From assembly GCF_026151205.1 (NCBI RefSeq), contig NC_087082.1:2632001-2696000 (forward strand): 64,000 nucleotides of DNA, written 5' to 3'. A model generated the notes under the pieces. The model made no database searches. It worked only from the letters and a program-made list of their open reading frames with translations, and was not told where the DNA came from. The DNA comes from Bolinopsis microptera. Taxonomy: Eukaryota; Ctenophora; Tentaculata; Lobata; Bolinopsidae. Shown here one piece after another: positions 55,001 to 64,000 of the stretch. Positions within the stretch are counted from its first letter, which is position 1. Each line of letters starts with the position of its first letter. Position numbers and translations under genes: made by a program.

Positions 55001-57176
55001 ACGAAGCGAACCTATGTAGTAACAACACAAGAAACCCCGAATGTAGTAACAAACGAAGGAACCCTATGTAGTAACAACACGAAGGAACCCTATGTAGTAA
55101 CAACACTAAGGAACCCTATGTAGTAACAACACGAAGGAACCCTATGTAGTAACAACACGAAGGAACCCTATGTAGTAACAACACGAAGGAACCCTATGTA
55201 GTAACAACACGAAGGAACCCTATGTAGTAACACCACGAAGGAACCCTATGTAGTAACAACAGAACACCCTATGGAGTTAACGAACACGAAGGACCTATGT
55301 AGTAACAACACAATGGAAACCTATGTAGTTAACGAACACGAAGGAACCCTATGTAGTAAACAACCACGAAGGAACCCTATGTTGTAACACACGAAGAACC
55401 CTATGTAGTAACAACACAAAGGAACCCTATGTGAGTAACCAAAACACTAAGGAACCCTATGTATAACAACTCGAAGGAACCCTATGTAGTACACAACACG
55501 AAGGAACCCTATGTAGTAGCAACACAAAGGAACCCTATGTAGTTAACAAACCCACGAAGGATCCCTATGTAAACAACACGAAGGAACCCTATGTAGCAAC
55601 AACATGAAATAAACCTATGTAGTAACAACACAAGGAACCCTATGTAGTAACAACACGAAGAACCCTATGTAGTAACAACACGAAGGAACCACTAGTAGTA
55701 ACAACTCGAAGAACCCTATGTAGTAGACAACACTAAGGCAAACCCTATGTAGTAACACCACGAAGGAACCTATGTTTGTAAACAACACGAAGGAACCCTA
55801 GAAGTAACAACACGAAGGAACCCTATGTAGTAACCCGACGAAAGGAACACAAGTAGTAACAACACACGGACCCTATGTAGTAACAACACGAGGAACCCTA
55901 TGTAGTAACAACCCGAAGGAACCCTATGTAGTAACAACATGAAGGAACCCATGTACAACAACACGAAGGCACCCTATGTAGTAACAACACGAAGGAACCT
56001 AAAGGTATTAACAACACGAAGAACCCCGATGTATAACAACACGAAGGAACCCTAGGTAGTAACAACACTAAGAACCCTATGTAGTAAAAAAAAACAACAC
56101 AAAAGGCAATCAGTCGGCATTTAGGAATTTAAAAGAAGTTAAGAGAAATATTTAATGTGTTGAAATTCAAATTATAACAAGAAATGCAGCCACAAATCTT
56201 GATTTGTGAAGGCTGCTATGATATCCGGTCGATTGCTAAGTTTTAAAACTTAATCAGAGTGAAATTGATAGAAATATGAGATTACATAATTGTCGAATTG
56301 GTATTATTCTAGAGGGTAGAATGAAATTTTTGTTTAGGTAATTAACGGTCAACCCCTTTCTCACAGTTGCGTGCAGAATTGTCAAAAAATATACATACCA
56401 TACATATATATAAAATATCTACATAACATACATTTTATGTATGTTCCTTCCTCTTTTCCTTGTCATCCCCTTTAGTTTTAAGATTCTTGCTATAAATGGC
56501 TACAGCTAACACTATTAATGCTAAGTACCAAACAACAAGTGGGAGGTGGATCGTTGGTATACCATTAAATCGATTTAACACTGCAATTCCAGTCGCAAGC
56601 CTGGGACCACTACTAGCATAGTCACAACATCTACAAAGCTGCCATATAGCCTGACTGACAATTTTCTCGACTGACTGACAATGTTTCTTCTTTTTCCCCA
56701 TTTAGAATACAAAGATTAGTACATTTTAGCTTATGATTAATATTATATTTTTACCTATAGTTTACCTAGATACATATAAATATACATACCATATCTGCAT
56801 TTTCACTTTCTTGTTGTTCACATTAATAGTCTTTATCTTGAAGTCAATACCTGACATTGCATTTGAGTGTTATATTGATTCAAGATTTCACATCAAATGC
56901 CTGCTTAAACACAAAATCATTCCACTCAAGTTGTTGAAACAAAATTGAGACGAATCTGTTAAAATATTTCATAGTAATATTGAATACTTCAGAATTGTAG
57001 AATATAAATCTTTAAAAGTCATCCACTATATAAAAAAACAGTTTTGTCTCACCTATAGTCGTCATGAATGACGGAGTGAACTCATTGTCCACAAAACGTA
57101 CTAAAATGGCGGTTTTTCCGACTCCGCTGTCACCAATTAGCATTAATTTCACCAAATGATCATATTTCTTTGCCAT
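51868..57176 (-). CDS. Rab8/Rab10-like small GTPase (five exons seen, 3' end missing)
   Basis: Exons: 57053-57176, 56790-56850, 52562-52622, 52235-52312 and 51868-51960. All junctions are AG/GT with agreeing phases. Exon 1 gives [20 protein letters not shown] with the P-loop GDSGVGKT. Exon 2 (61 bases) gives [19 protein letters not shown] and ends TG of the Trp codon. Exon 3 opens with the G completing Trp, then [20 protein letters not shown] (switch II). Exon 4 gives [20 protein letters not shown]. Exon 5 carries NKCD (base recognition). Start, effector IDFK and WDTAGQE are Rab8/10/13 hallmarks, and those relatives act in exocytic vesicle traffic. Exon-intron phases also recall vertebrate Rab10 (from memory). 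About 137 residues are accounted for. The SAK-motif exon and prenylated C-terminus should lie left of 51868 but were not found. Intron 2 contains a 3.4-kb array and a small ORF. Confidence 0.9.
52016..52050. repeat. poly-G tract in a Rab intron
   Basis: A run of about 29 G, then CC and more G, in intron 4. It has G-quadruplex potential, and its length is uncertain. Confidence 0.9.
52648..56090. repeat. ~3.4-kb minisatellite of a 26-bp unit, roughly 130 copies
   Basis: The unit gaaccctatgtagtaacaac plus acgaag repeats across most of Rab intron 2, with abundant single-base indels and a poly-G insertion at about 54257-54295. It begins only about 26 bases from the exon 3 splice acceptor (52623), so the branch point probably lies at the array edge or inside it. 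Variation is spread evenly rather than in blocks. Confidence 0.97.
56435..56701 (-). CDS. small single-pass membrane protein, unrecognised (88 residues)
   Basis: ATG at 56701 (A at -3, G at +4) to TAA. It begins [10 protein letters not shown] and has a Cys-rich stretch ([11 protein letters not shown]). There is one hydrophobic segment near residues 51-70 ([20 protein letters not shown]) and a charged Lys-rich tail. It lies on the same strand as the Rab gene, inside intron 2, 88 bases past exon 2. It could be a nested gene, an alternative terminal exon after read-through, or a chance frame. Composition and start context favour a real coding sequence, but I know no homologue. Confidence 0.45.
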   Translation of the reverse strand: MGKKKKHCQSVEKIVSQAIWQLCRCCDYASSGPRLATGIAVLNRFNGIPTIHLPLVVWYLALIVLAVAIYSKNLKTKGDDKEKRKEHT

Positions 57177-58806
57177 TCAGTGCGCTGGCTTTCAGGACAT
57201 ATTAAGACGGATTGGAGTAAACGTCACATCACATGGTTTCATCAGATGAGCTTTACAACATGCCGTGAGCTAAGCAAGGATAGTTTATAAAAAATGTTTA
57301 TAAGTATAACATAATAATGTTATAATCAATGAAAGAATAAGTTTTCTATTCAAAAAAACATTCCTGAGTCTTAGTGTTTTCGTAAGAGTGTTTATTCATA
57401 AGTTTATTTGTAAGGTGTAAGTGGAACAAATTGCCAATATTATAGTAAAAACAAATATAATATCAAAAATCCACACTGTTGCAGTTGAAGGTAACATAAT
57501 CTTAATTTGTAGACAAATGTAGTATTTTGATGACAAAAGGCTTTCAAGGTTTCTTTTTTATTGTCATTATTATGAGGATAAATTATAGGTCATAACTCAT
57601 AAGCCGTAAGGTCAACTCCTCTTCTGTTATCAAGGATGCAGGAGTTAATCTTTTCATATTGTCTTCACAGTCCACAAACATGAAACCTCTTAAAGGAAAG
57701 ACCTTCTTCTCGCCTCGTTAAATATATTGGGGTAAATATTACATCTGCTTGCAAATGGACCACTAACATCAACATTATCGCTAAAGATGTCGAGAAATGG
57801 TGTCTTGAGTCCTGGGAACCATAGAAGAAATTTTGTTATGACCCTATCGTCAATTCGATGGTGAGGATGCATTTTCCGCGAATCCTATAACACACAACAG
57901 CCGCTATGTTAGTTACTGGGCGGTGCTTGCAGCCAGTCATTCAGCGGCAGTTTCAATTTAAATGAACAAAAAAGCCTAAGGTCTTTAGGTAACTATACTA
58001 AAGTCCACAAAAGTGGAAAATTTAAACTGTATTTATATCAATTCTTTTTGAATGGTTTTGATGTACAGATTTAATATTTGAAACAAATATTTTACGAGTA
58101 TCACCCGTTAAACTATAAAATCGCAAACTGAATAATTTGCAATCTTTGCTTTGCTTGGTGCCTTGCCGAGCAATTATTTCGAAGAGGTGACATTTGTAGC
58201 GCAATGCACTACTGGAGCTGGACCGCGTCGCGCGTCCAATAATGCTTCTCGCAACCAACTTCTCACCGATCTTCTTCTATTCGCTAAGTAAGTAAGTAAG
58301 TAAAGATTATGACATAACATCATCACAAGTGTCTACAAAATATCATTGCACTAAATAGAAAAATAGTTTAAATAAATATCAGCTAGATCAGCAAATTAAA
58401 TGCACCATGCTGAGCCTCGCTGAGCTGCAAAGAATTGACAACTTGAATTAAGGGCCGTGACATCGTAAATAAACAAAAGGTCAAGGAGCTGATTCAAACT
58501 AAAAATTACTTCAATTTATAAAAAACAACGATTACGTCAATTTTGACTTTTTTAAATGCCACGGCGCGCACGGATAAGTAACATGCACCAAGCTCGAAAT
58601 GAGCGACGCGCATATATGTTTGTTTTATTTAAATTTTGTTTTACTTATGGATAAGCGCGCTTAATAATTGTTAGGATTAAGTTGCAGAAGTAAAATAAGT
58701 AAGTAAAAATACGTCAACAGGTAACAAGAGCATTTAAAAATTAAATCAAATGTAATGTCAAATAAATGTCGGTGCAATGCATGAAATCTGTTCGTAAAAA
58801 TTTTTG
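57177..58806. other. 5' flank of the Rab gene; one doubtful minus-strand exon
   Basis: At 57690-57890 the minus strand has a possible exon: a tgttatag acceptor, then SRKMHPHHRIDDRVITKFLL and on to RRRSFL and a stop. A second minus-strand frame at 58022-58260 (RATRSSSSSALRYKCHLF) opens without ATG. Their phases do not join with the donors that I can see, so no gene model is offered. A short (taag)n repeat is at about 58285-58303. Confidence 0.3.
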
Positions 58807-59370
58807 TCATACGTTGTATGACCCGCAGCGCACGCATGCGCAGCTTCCCCTGTATCGTCCACAGGGGGAGCTGAAACCAAGTTTTCGATCAAACGCTGCC
58901 ATGTGTAGTCAAACGTCGCCAAAAGTTGCTCTCGTCCAATAAAATCGCTGCATAATTTGTACATAATTTGAAATTTGTAGGACAGCAATAAACTGGGATT
59001 GAAAAGAATCAAGTACTCACGTAAATTTGGTAACTTCACAACAGCAATCTGCATTCTCCAATCAGAATTTACGACTTACTCCGGCCTCATCGTCTCAAGA
59101 TTTTTACATTTCCTACGGTCTAGGGGACACTATTGACTATAATTATAGAAGTCTTCTAGAATGTTTGCTTTATGTAAGCCAAGCTCCGCATATGAATATA
59201 TGTAATTCAATTATGCATACTGACTTGCAAAATGCAGCGATTTCATTGGACGACAGCAACTGTTGGCGACGTTTGACTACAAATGGCAGCATTTGATCGA
59301 AAACCTGGTTTCAGCCCCCCTGTGCGTCACTTAGTAAAACGACTGTGGGTGTCACGACGTGATACAAAAA
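58807..59370. mobile_element. nested insertion: hAT-like element inside an 18.5-kb-type MITE
   Basis: The outer ends (catacgttgtatgacccgc and gtcacgacgtgatacaa) match those of 18511-18624. Between them lies a second element at about 58862-59322 whose ~92-base terminal inverted repeats start CAGGGGGAGCTGAAACC (left) and CAGGGGGGCTGAAACC (right, reverse complement). They run through cgatcaaacgctgccatgtg and aaacgtcgccaa to aaatcgctgcat. The break falls in the gtatcgtc centre of the outer element, with cgtc-ac on both sides as a possible worn target duplication. No coding sequence inside. Confidence 0.65.
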
Positions 59371-59447
59371 ATTTTATAATACATACATATACATTGAGTT
59401 AAATTAATATCATCACATGTTAATTGACGATGTCAATTCATCTCAGC

Positions 59448-59620
59448 TCGGCGCGGCACAGTAGCGCATTTCGCCGATCTAGACAGGTCGCTGTGAGAAG
59501 CCTCATTGAGTGCGCGGCACGGCACAGTAACGCATCGCGCTACAACATCACATGTATCATTTTGACATACGTTGCATGCCACTTTTCGCGCGCGAAGCGC
59601 GCGCCGCCGAAGGGGGAATA
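59448..59620. repeat. GC-rich repeat cluster with partial MITE end
   Basis: Two related stretches (gcgcggcacagtagcgcat and gcggcacggcacagtaacgc) are followed at 59573-59620 by catacgttgcatgcc and the palindrome gcgcgcgaagcgcgcgc. This is a third relative of the 18511 element end. Confidence 0.45.
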
Positions 59621-60514
59621 TATCTGATATTTGGATACGAAACATTTATCAAGTATCATTGATCATTGATCATCACACATTTCTAAAAATATCTTCAATG
59701 AAACAATAAGTTTTTAATGAAACTAAACGCTGTATGAAAAATCAAATCAAATTGAAACATAATAATACATGATATGATTTTAATAAAAAATGAATAATAT
59801 ATTAATATTTCCCATAAACATAATCGATAATTTATCAACTTATTTTATTTTATTTTAAATGTTATCAAATACATTATTATATTTTAAAACCTAATTCATA
59901 CTTCATACCTAATAATATCATAATTTAGTAAGACCTGCTCCAAAACTGGCATTTCCTGCTAGGGACGTACTTAAGCAGTTTTGACGCCATCTCGCCAAGT
60001 GCTTTACAACATATGAAGAGCTTTTGACATTATCATGGGTAATACAAATATCAGATAATTATATACAATTATTATTCTTACTATAACTATCAAGTAAGTG
60101 TCCAAGCATCTCAGGGTCTGTGTGCAGTCCTTATGGCACAGATTTTGTATTCAAAAGCTGTGGCTTAATTTAAGTTTAAAAGGATGTCGATACTATGATT
60201 GAAAGCACCTCTGAAGGGGATTGTCTCTAATGGACTAATTTATTGTTTACACCATAATCAGTTAAAAATACAAAAAAACCCCAATGGGCACTCCTGAAAA
60301 CATAACTACTAGAAAATATATCAAAGCTAAATAGAAAAGTGAGGTCAAATGTAATAAATCGTAATAAACTGCAATTAATGGAATATAAATTTTGAATTCG
60401 TTATTTAATGGCACACAGCAAATTATAAATAATATTTTACAAGTTACACTTCTAGGTATTAAACATGTATTAAATATGTTGGGCATTGTCATGGTACACT
60501 GACATCTGCATCGT
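59621..60514. other. 5' flank of the helicase gene
   Basis: AT-rich, with no coding signal recognised. It should contain the helicase promoter. Confidence 0.4.
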
Positions 60515-63500
60515 ATGGATTCCGACTCTGATTCAATTGAGGATTCTCGTCCGCCTCCTGAATGCAGAAAGAGCACTGGAAAATCTTCTTTTGACGAGGT
60601 TATTTTTAGTGACCATGTAAAAAATAAGACAACCATCAAATCTTGTTACCTTTCAATACAATCGAATAAATAGTTAGATTTATTCAATCGAATAAATAGT
60701 TAGATAATTTGATATTGAAATGCCATATCAATTTTTCAAGTTTTCTTCACCTATATATTATCAGGATTGGTTCATCAGACGTAGACAATCTTATAATTCA
60801 TTTAAAACGACAGTATCCAGGGAGACGTATGTGGCGTCATCTAGGTTAGTTAGTCAGTATTGTATTGGTTCACTTTCACAAACATAGAACTGTTGTATAT
60901 ATGTGATAAATAGAAGGTTCATTACATGCTAAGTAATTTTGGTCATCATTCGGCTTTCAAATAAAATTCATTCGGCTTTCAAATAAAATTCCTCCAAAAG
61001 ACAGACTTTTTAATTTCAGTCCTCTGCCGCGTGACGAGGAAAATTATGCACCTGGACCAAGTAGCAGATCTTATGAGAAAATGAAAGCGGAGAAGCTCTC
61101 ATCTACTGAAGATTGTTCGAAAGACAAAAGTCTCATGGTATGTATTTTGAAATTGCTTATTTAAGACCTGAAGGAACGCAATAATTTTCTTGGATAGATG
61201 AGACAAATTCTAATTAACTGTCATATTGACCTTGTTATCAATAATATTCCATAAGTGCATATGAGCATTACGAATGTAAAATATAGATGAAGATATTCGC
61301 TGATACAATGGTAAGACTTCTAACTTACTTTTCATATAGGTCAGTTCATTGTCATATTCATCCTTTTCTACATCTTCAAAACTGTCAGACAACAGTTTCT
61401 CCAGTGGATCATCAAATACTGTAAGCATCATTATGTTCAAGCTACTAAATGATATCATGTTGTTACAGAGAGATTCCAATTATGAGCCTGATATGTGTGA
61501 TATCTTTTGTGAATTGCAATTTTAGTATCAATATTTGAGTATTATATGTATGTTAATGTCCCATCATCATCCCATCAAACAACAAATTTTAGAGAAAACA
61601 ACAAATTTTTATTTAAATCAATTATAGCAAAAATTTTAAAAACTTTAAAGTTATTCTATTACCAAGGAATATACTACGGGTATGGTGACTTAGGCTATTG
61701 AGTTGTTAAGTAGATTAAGATTAGTAAACATGCACTTGCTAATGGGTTATTGAGTTGGCTCACAGATAATTGACAGTGATTTTAATTCTCAGGTGTTCAC
61801 TTGTCGCGCCAGATCAAATAACAACCAGAATGGATGGTGCTCTGGAGTAGTGAAGGGTCAGCCTTTGGACGATGCTATATATGTCAAGCCGGCTATAAAA
61901 CTTTCACAAAAATTCATTGCCAACAAAGACGTTTATGTAAGAAAAGACCGGATTTCAGGTTGTAGCAGTCTTCTGTCAGTGAAGGATGGAGACAAGATTG
62001 AGTTTTTGCTCTCTATAAAACCAATGAGTTGTGAAAAACCCCAAAAAGGGATCAAACCTTCTGCATATAAAGCAAATATGCTGTCTTTTTGTGCCAAAAG
62101 AAGTTTTGATGAGTTAAAGTTATTTTTCACCCTAGCAAAAGATAAAGTCACTGAAACATCCACCAGAACTGAAGCGGTGAATTCAATCATGATGTGTGAT
62201 GCCATTTGGTTTTATATCTTCAATGCTAAATGTGATGACGCAGTAATTTATGAAATGTTTGTGTCTGAAGTTTTGGATTTATTTTTCCTTCTAGCAAATT
62301 ACATGGAGAGTTTTCCATCAAGGAGAAGAGAGATAATTGGACACATTGTTGAGAAAGACTTCATTGTGAACCTGAAGAATGGCCAAGAAAAGGTATCAAA
62401 GGGACTCAGATTTGCCAAGCTTGCAGTTACTTTAGAACCAGCTGTCCTGAAGAATGTTATGCCCTTATTGAGCAGTTTGGTCAAGATTGGTGATCCTGAT
62501 CTTGCTAGTGGGCTTTATGAGATGCTGTTGAAGGTTGGCAATGTTAGTGACCTTAGTAATTGGCATGATCTTACTCAGATTCCAACTATTGAAGAACTAT
62601 TTGGAGACCCTCTTGAAAAAGTATCATATTTGAGACCTGTGTTATTGTCCTCCGGATATGAAAACAGTGATGATTACTTGAATGTATACTACAGACTGTT
62701 AAGAGCAGAGTGCTTTTCTGCTATACAAAAAGGTATAGCAGATTTTAAAAGTGGTAAGCTTGATGCAAGAGACATGAACATCTATGATAAAGTGTCTGTG
62801 AGAGACATTGATATGGAGTACTCTTCTGTCCTGATATCACTCCAGTTTTCTCTTGAAAAACCAGTACATAATTGGAAAAAGTCAAGGAAGCTAATGTTTG
62901 GTAATCTTTTATGCATCACCATCAAGGGAGACTTCTCAGATCCTATTTGGCTTACAGTAGCAGACAGAGATGAAACTATACTTCAAAAATACAATGTGAT
63001 AGGAGCACAACTTATTTCATTTGATGGTTCTGATACTGATGCAGCCAATAAAATAAGAAACCTGATGTTGCATTCTGGTAAAATGATAATGGCAGAAAGT
63101 CCTACTTATTTCCAATCATTTAAGCATGTTTTGACAAGTCTTAAAAACTCTGAAATAAGTAAATTTTGTATTGTTGACGAGATAGTTCATGGCAGTTATT
63201 ACAAATCTTTAAATTTCCACTCTCTGATTAATCCGTACTTGAGCAATGTAGGTTACGAAGAGCTGGAAGAAAACCAAAAGAAGGCTTTTTTACATGCATT
63301 ACAGAGCACATTAGGGATAATACAAGGCCCTCCAGGAACTGGAAAAACACTTGTTGGTGCAAAACTTGCACAAATGTTCCTTTGTTTACGAGATGGTGGA
63401 AAATTAAATAATCTCTTAGAAGTTAATAGTCGTTATGCTGGCTCTTCTGTTGATTCTTCTATTGATTATTCTACTGATTCTTCTACTGATTCTTCTACTG

Positions 63501-64000
63501 AATATGATGAGCTTAAAAGATCAGAATTGTTAGAAGAGAACCCACCCATTTTGATACTGACATACAAAAATCATGCTCTGGATGAATTCTTGAAACACTG
63601 CACTGAATTCTGTAACAAAGAATATATTACCCGGATTGGAAGTCAATCAAAAGAAGACATACTTAAAGATTGCTTACTCCACAATAAGATGAAAAGCTGG
63701 AAAATGAGAAGAGTGCCAACAGGTTCTGTGATTTCAGAGATCAAGGATTTATTTTTTGAACTTTCTTCTTTATTGTCTGAGCTAGAAATAACGAAAGTCT
63801 TCACAATTGAAAGTTTTATTAGCCGTTTGAATCTCGAACAACTCAAAGATTTTATAGACAATGCTATAAAGACTCCCTGGGAATATCCCCCTCAATCAGT
63901 GAATGTGAATGCAAAAGCAACACAGGCAATGCTGTCATATTTTACCGATTGGAAGGAAGAAGATGACTTCAAAGAGATTATTTTGCAATTAGTTTCTCAA
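60515..64000 (+). CDS. ZNFX1-like SF1 RNA helicase, N-terminal part (cut by the window edge)
   Basis: Exons: 60515-60598 (or to 60616), 60765-60844, 61020-61137, 61340-61420 and 61793 to beyond 64000. Phases agree throughout. The last exon is open for 736 codons, and the total so far is about 857 residues. The start is MDSDSDSIEDSRPPPE, and a Ser-rich disordered region follows. Early exon 5 resembles a cold-shock/OB-type domain (YVKPAIKLSQKFI, DVYVRKDRISG, VKDGDKIEFLLSIKP). A long helical region precedes the helicase core: GIIQGPPGTGKTLVGAKLAQ is the Walker A motif (63326-63349), and ILTYKNHALDEFLKHC is the motif typical of ZNFX1/UPF1-type helicases (from 63563). A run of SSID/SSTD repeats is inserted between the two. 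ZNFX1 relatives act in antiviral RNA sensing in vertebrates and in small-RNA inheritance in nematodes. Later motifs and NFX1-type zinc fingers would lie outside the window. Exon 1's donor is uncertain (gttatt or gtaaaa, both in phase). Confidence 0.82.

Noticed and set aside
52623-56090. Idea that the 26-bp array expanded from a Rab coding exon (minus strand reads [14 protein letters not shown] before DTAGQ)
   Set aside because: The true exon 2 ([19 protein letters not shown]) was found at 56790-56850 with exact phases, so the array is intronic and the reading next to exon 3 is coincidence.
60262-60639. 125-codon minus-strand frame opposite helicase exon 1
   Set aside because: It overlaps the supported plus-strand first exon and reads mostly AT-rich hydrophobic codons.

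Overview
The window is animal nuclear DNA. Genes are split by GT-AG introns, non-coding DNA is AT-rich, and the recognisable products are metazoan: cathepsin L-like proteases with ShKT tails, an ANKS6-type ankyrin protein, a voltage-sensing phosphatase, a Rab GTPase and a ZNFX1-type helicase. An early-branching invertebrate such as a cnidarian fits best, but that placement is inference. Nothing bacterial or viral was seen.

Layout. At 0.5-6 kb there are three tandem single-exon cysteine-protease genes on the plus strand. The third has lost its catalytic cysteine and its last C-terminal module. At 6.5-24.3 kb five minus-strand exons belong to one ankyrin-repeat gene resembling ANKS6. One of its introns holds a complete, apparently intronless voltage-sensing phosphatase gene on the opposite strand. 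From 25 to 34 kb there is no convincing gene: an ~880-bp pyrimidine tract, a ~2.3-kb minisatellite of about 37 units, a 30-bp array, two hAT-like miniature transposons with 8-bp target duplications, and a LINE tail. At 34.6-35.1 kb lies a two-exon minus-strand gene for an unrecognised 100-residue protein. At 36.9-38.7 kb a three-exon gene encodes a secreted Cys-rich protein with a polybasic tail; its second intron contains a minus-strand exon resembling an NTR/TIMP domain. At 39.6-42.4 kb there is a 2.8-kb DNA transposon with long terminal inverted repeats made of 12-bp units and a perfect 8-bp target duplication. At 43.5-51.9 kb there are tandem arrays, three of them built around CACGTG. At 51.9-57.2 kb five exons of a Rab8/10-like GTPase are on the minus strand; its second intron carries a ~3.4-kb array of 26-bp units and a small membrane-protein ORF. 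From 60.5 kb to the right edge are the 5' exons of a ZNFX1-like SF1 helicase.

The genes do not form a pathway; the common themes are nesting of genes in introns, local duplication, and an unusual number of unrelated minisatellites. Many units of the 43.6, 48.8, 51.2 and 52.6-56 kb arrays differ by single-base indels, which could be real decay or uncorrected long-read error. Gene models were read by eye from splice signals and reading-frame continuity, so missing exons (one or more in the ankyrin gene, the 3' end of the Rab gene) should be expected.
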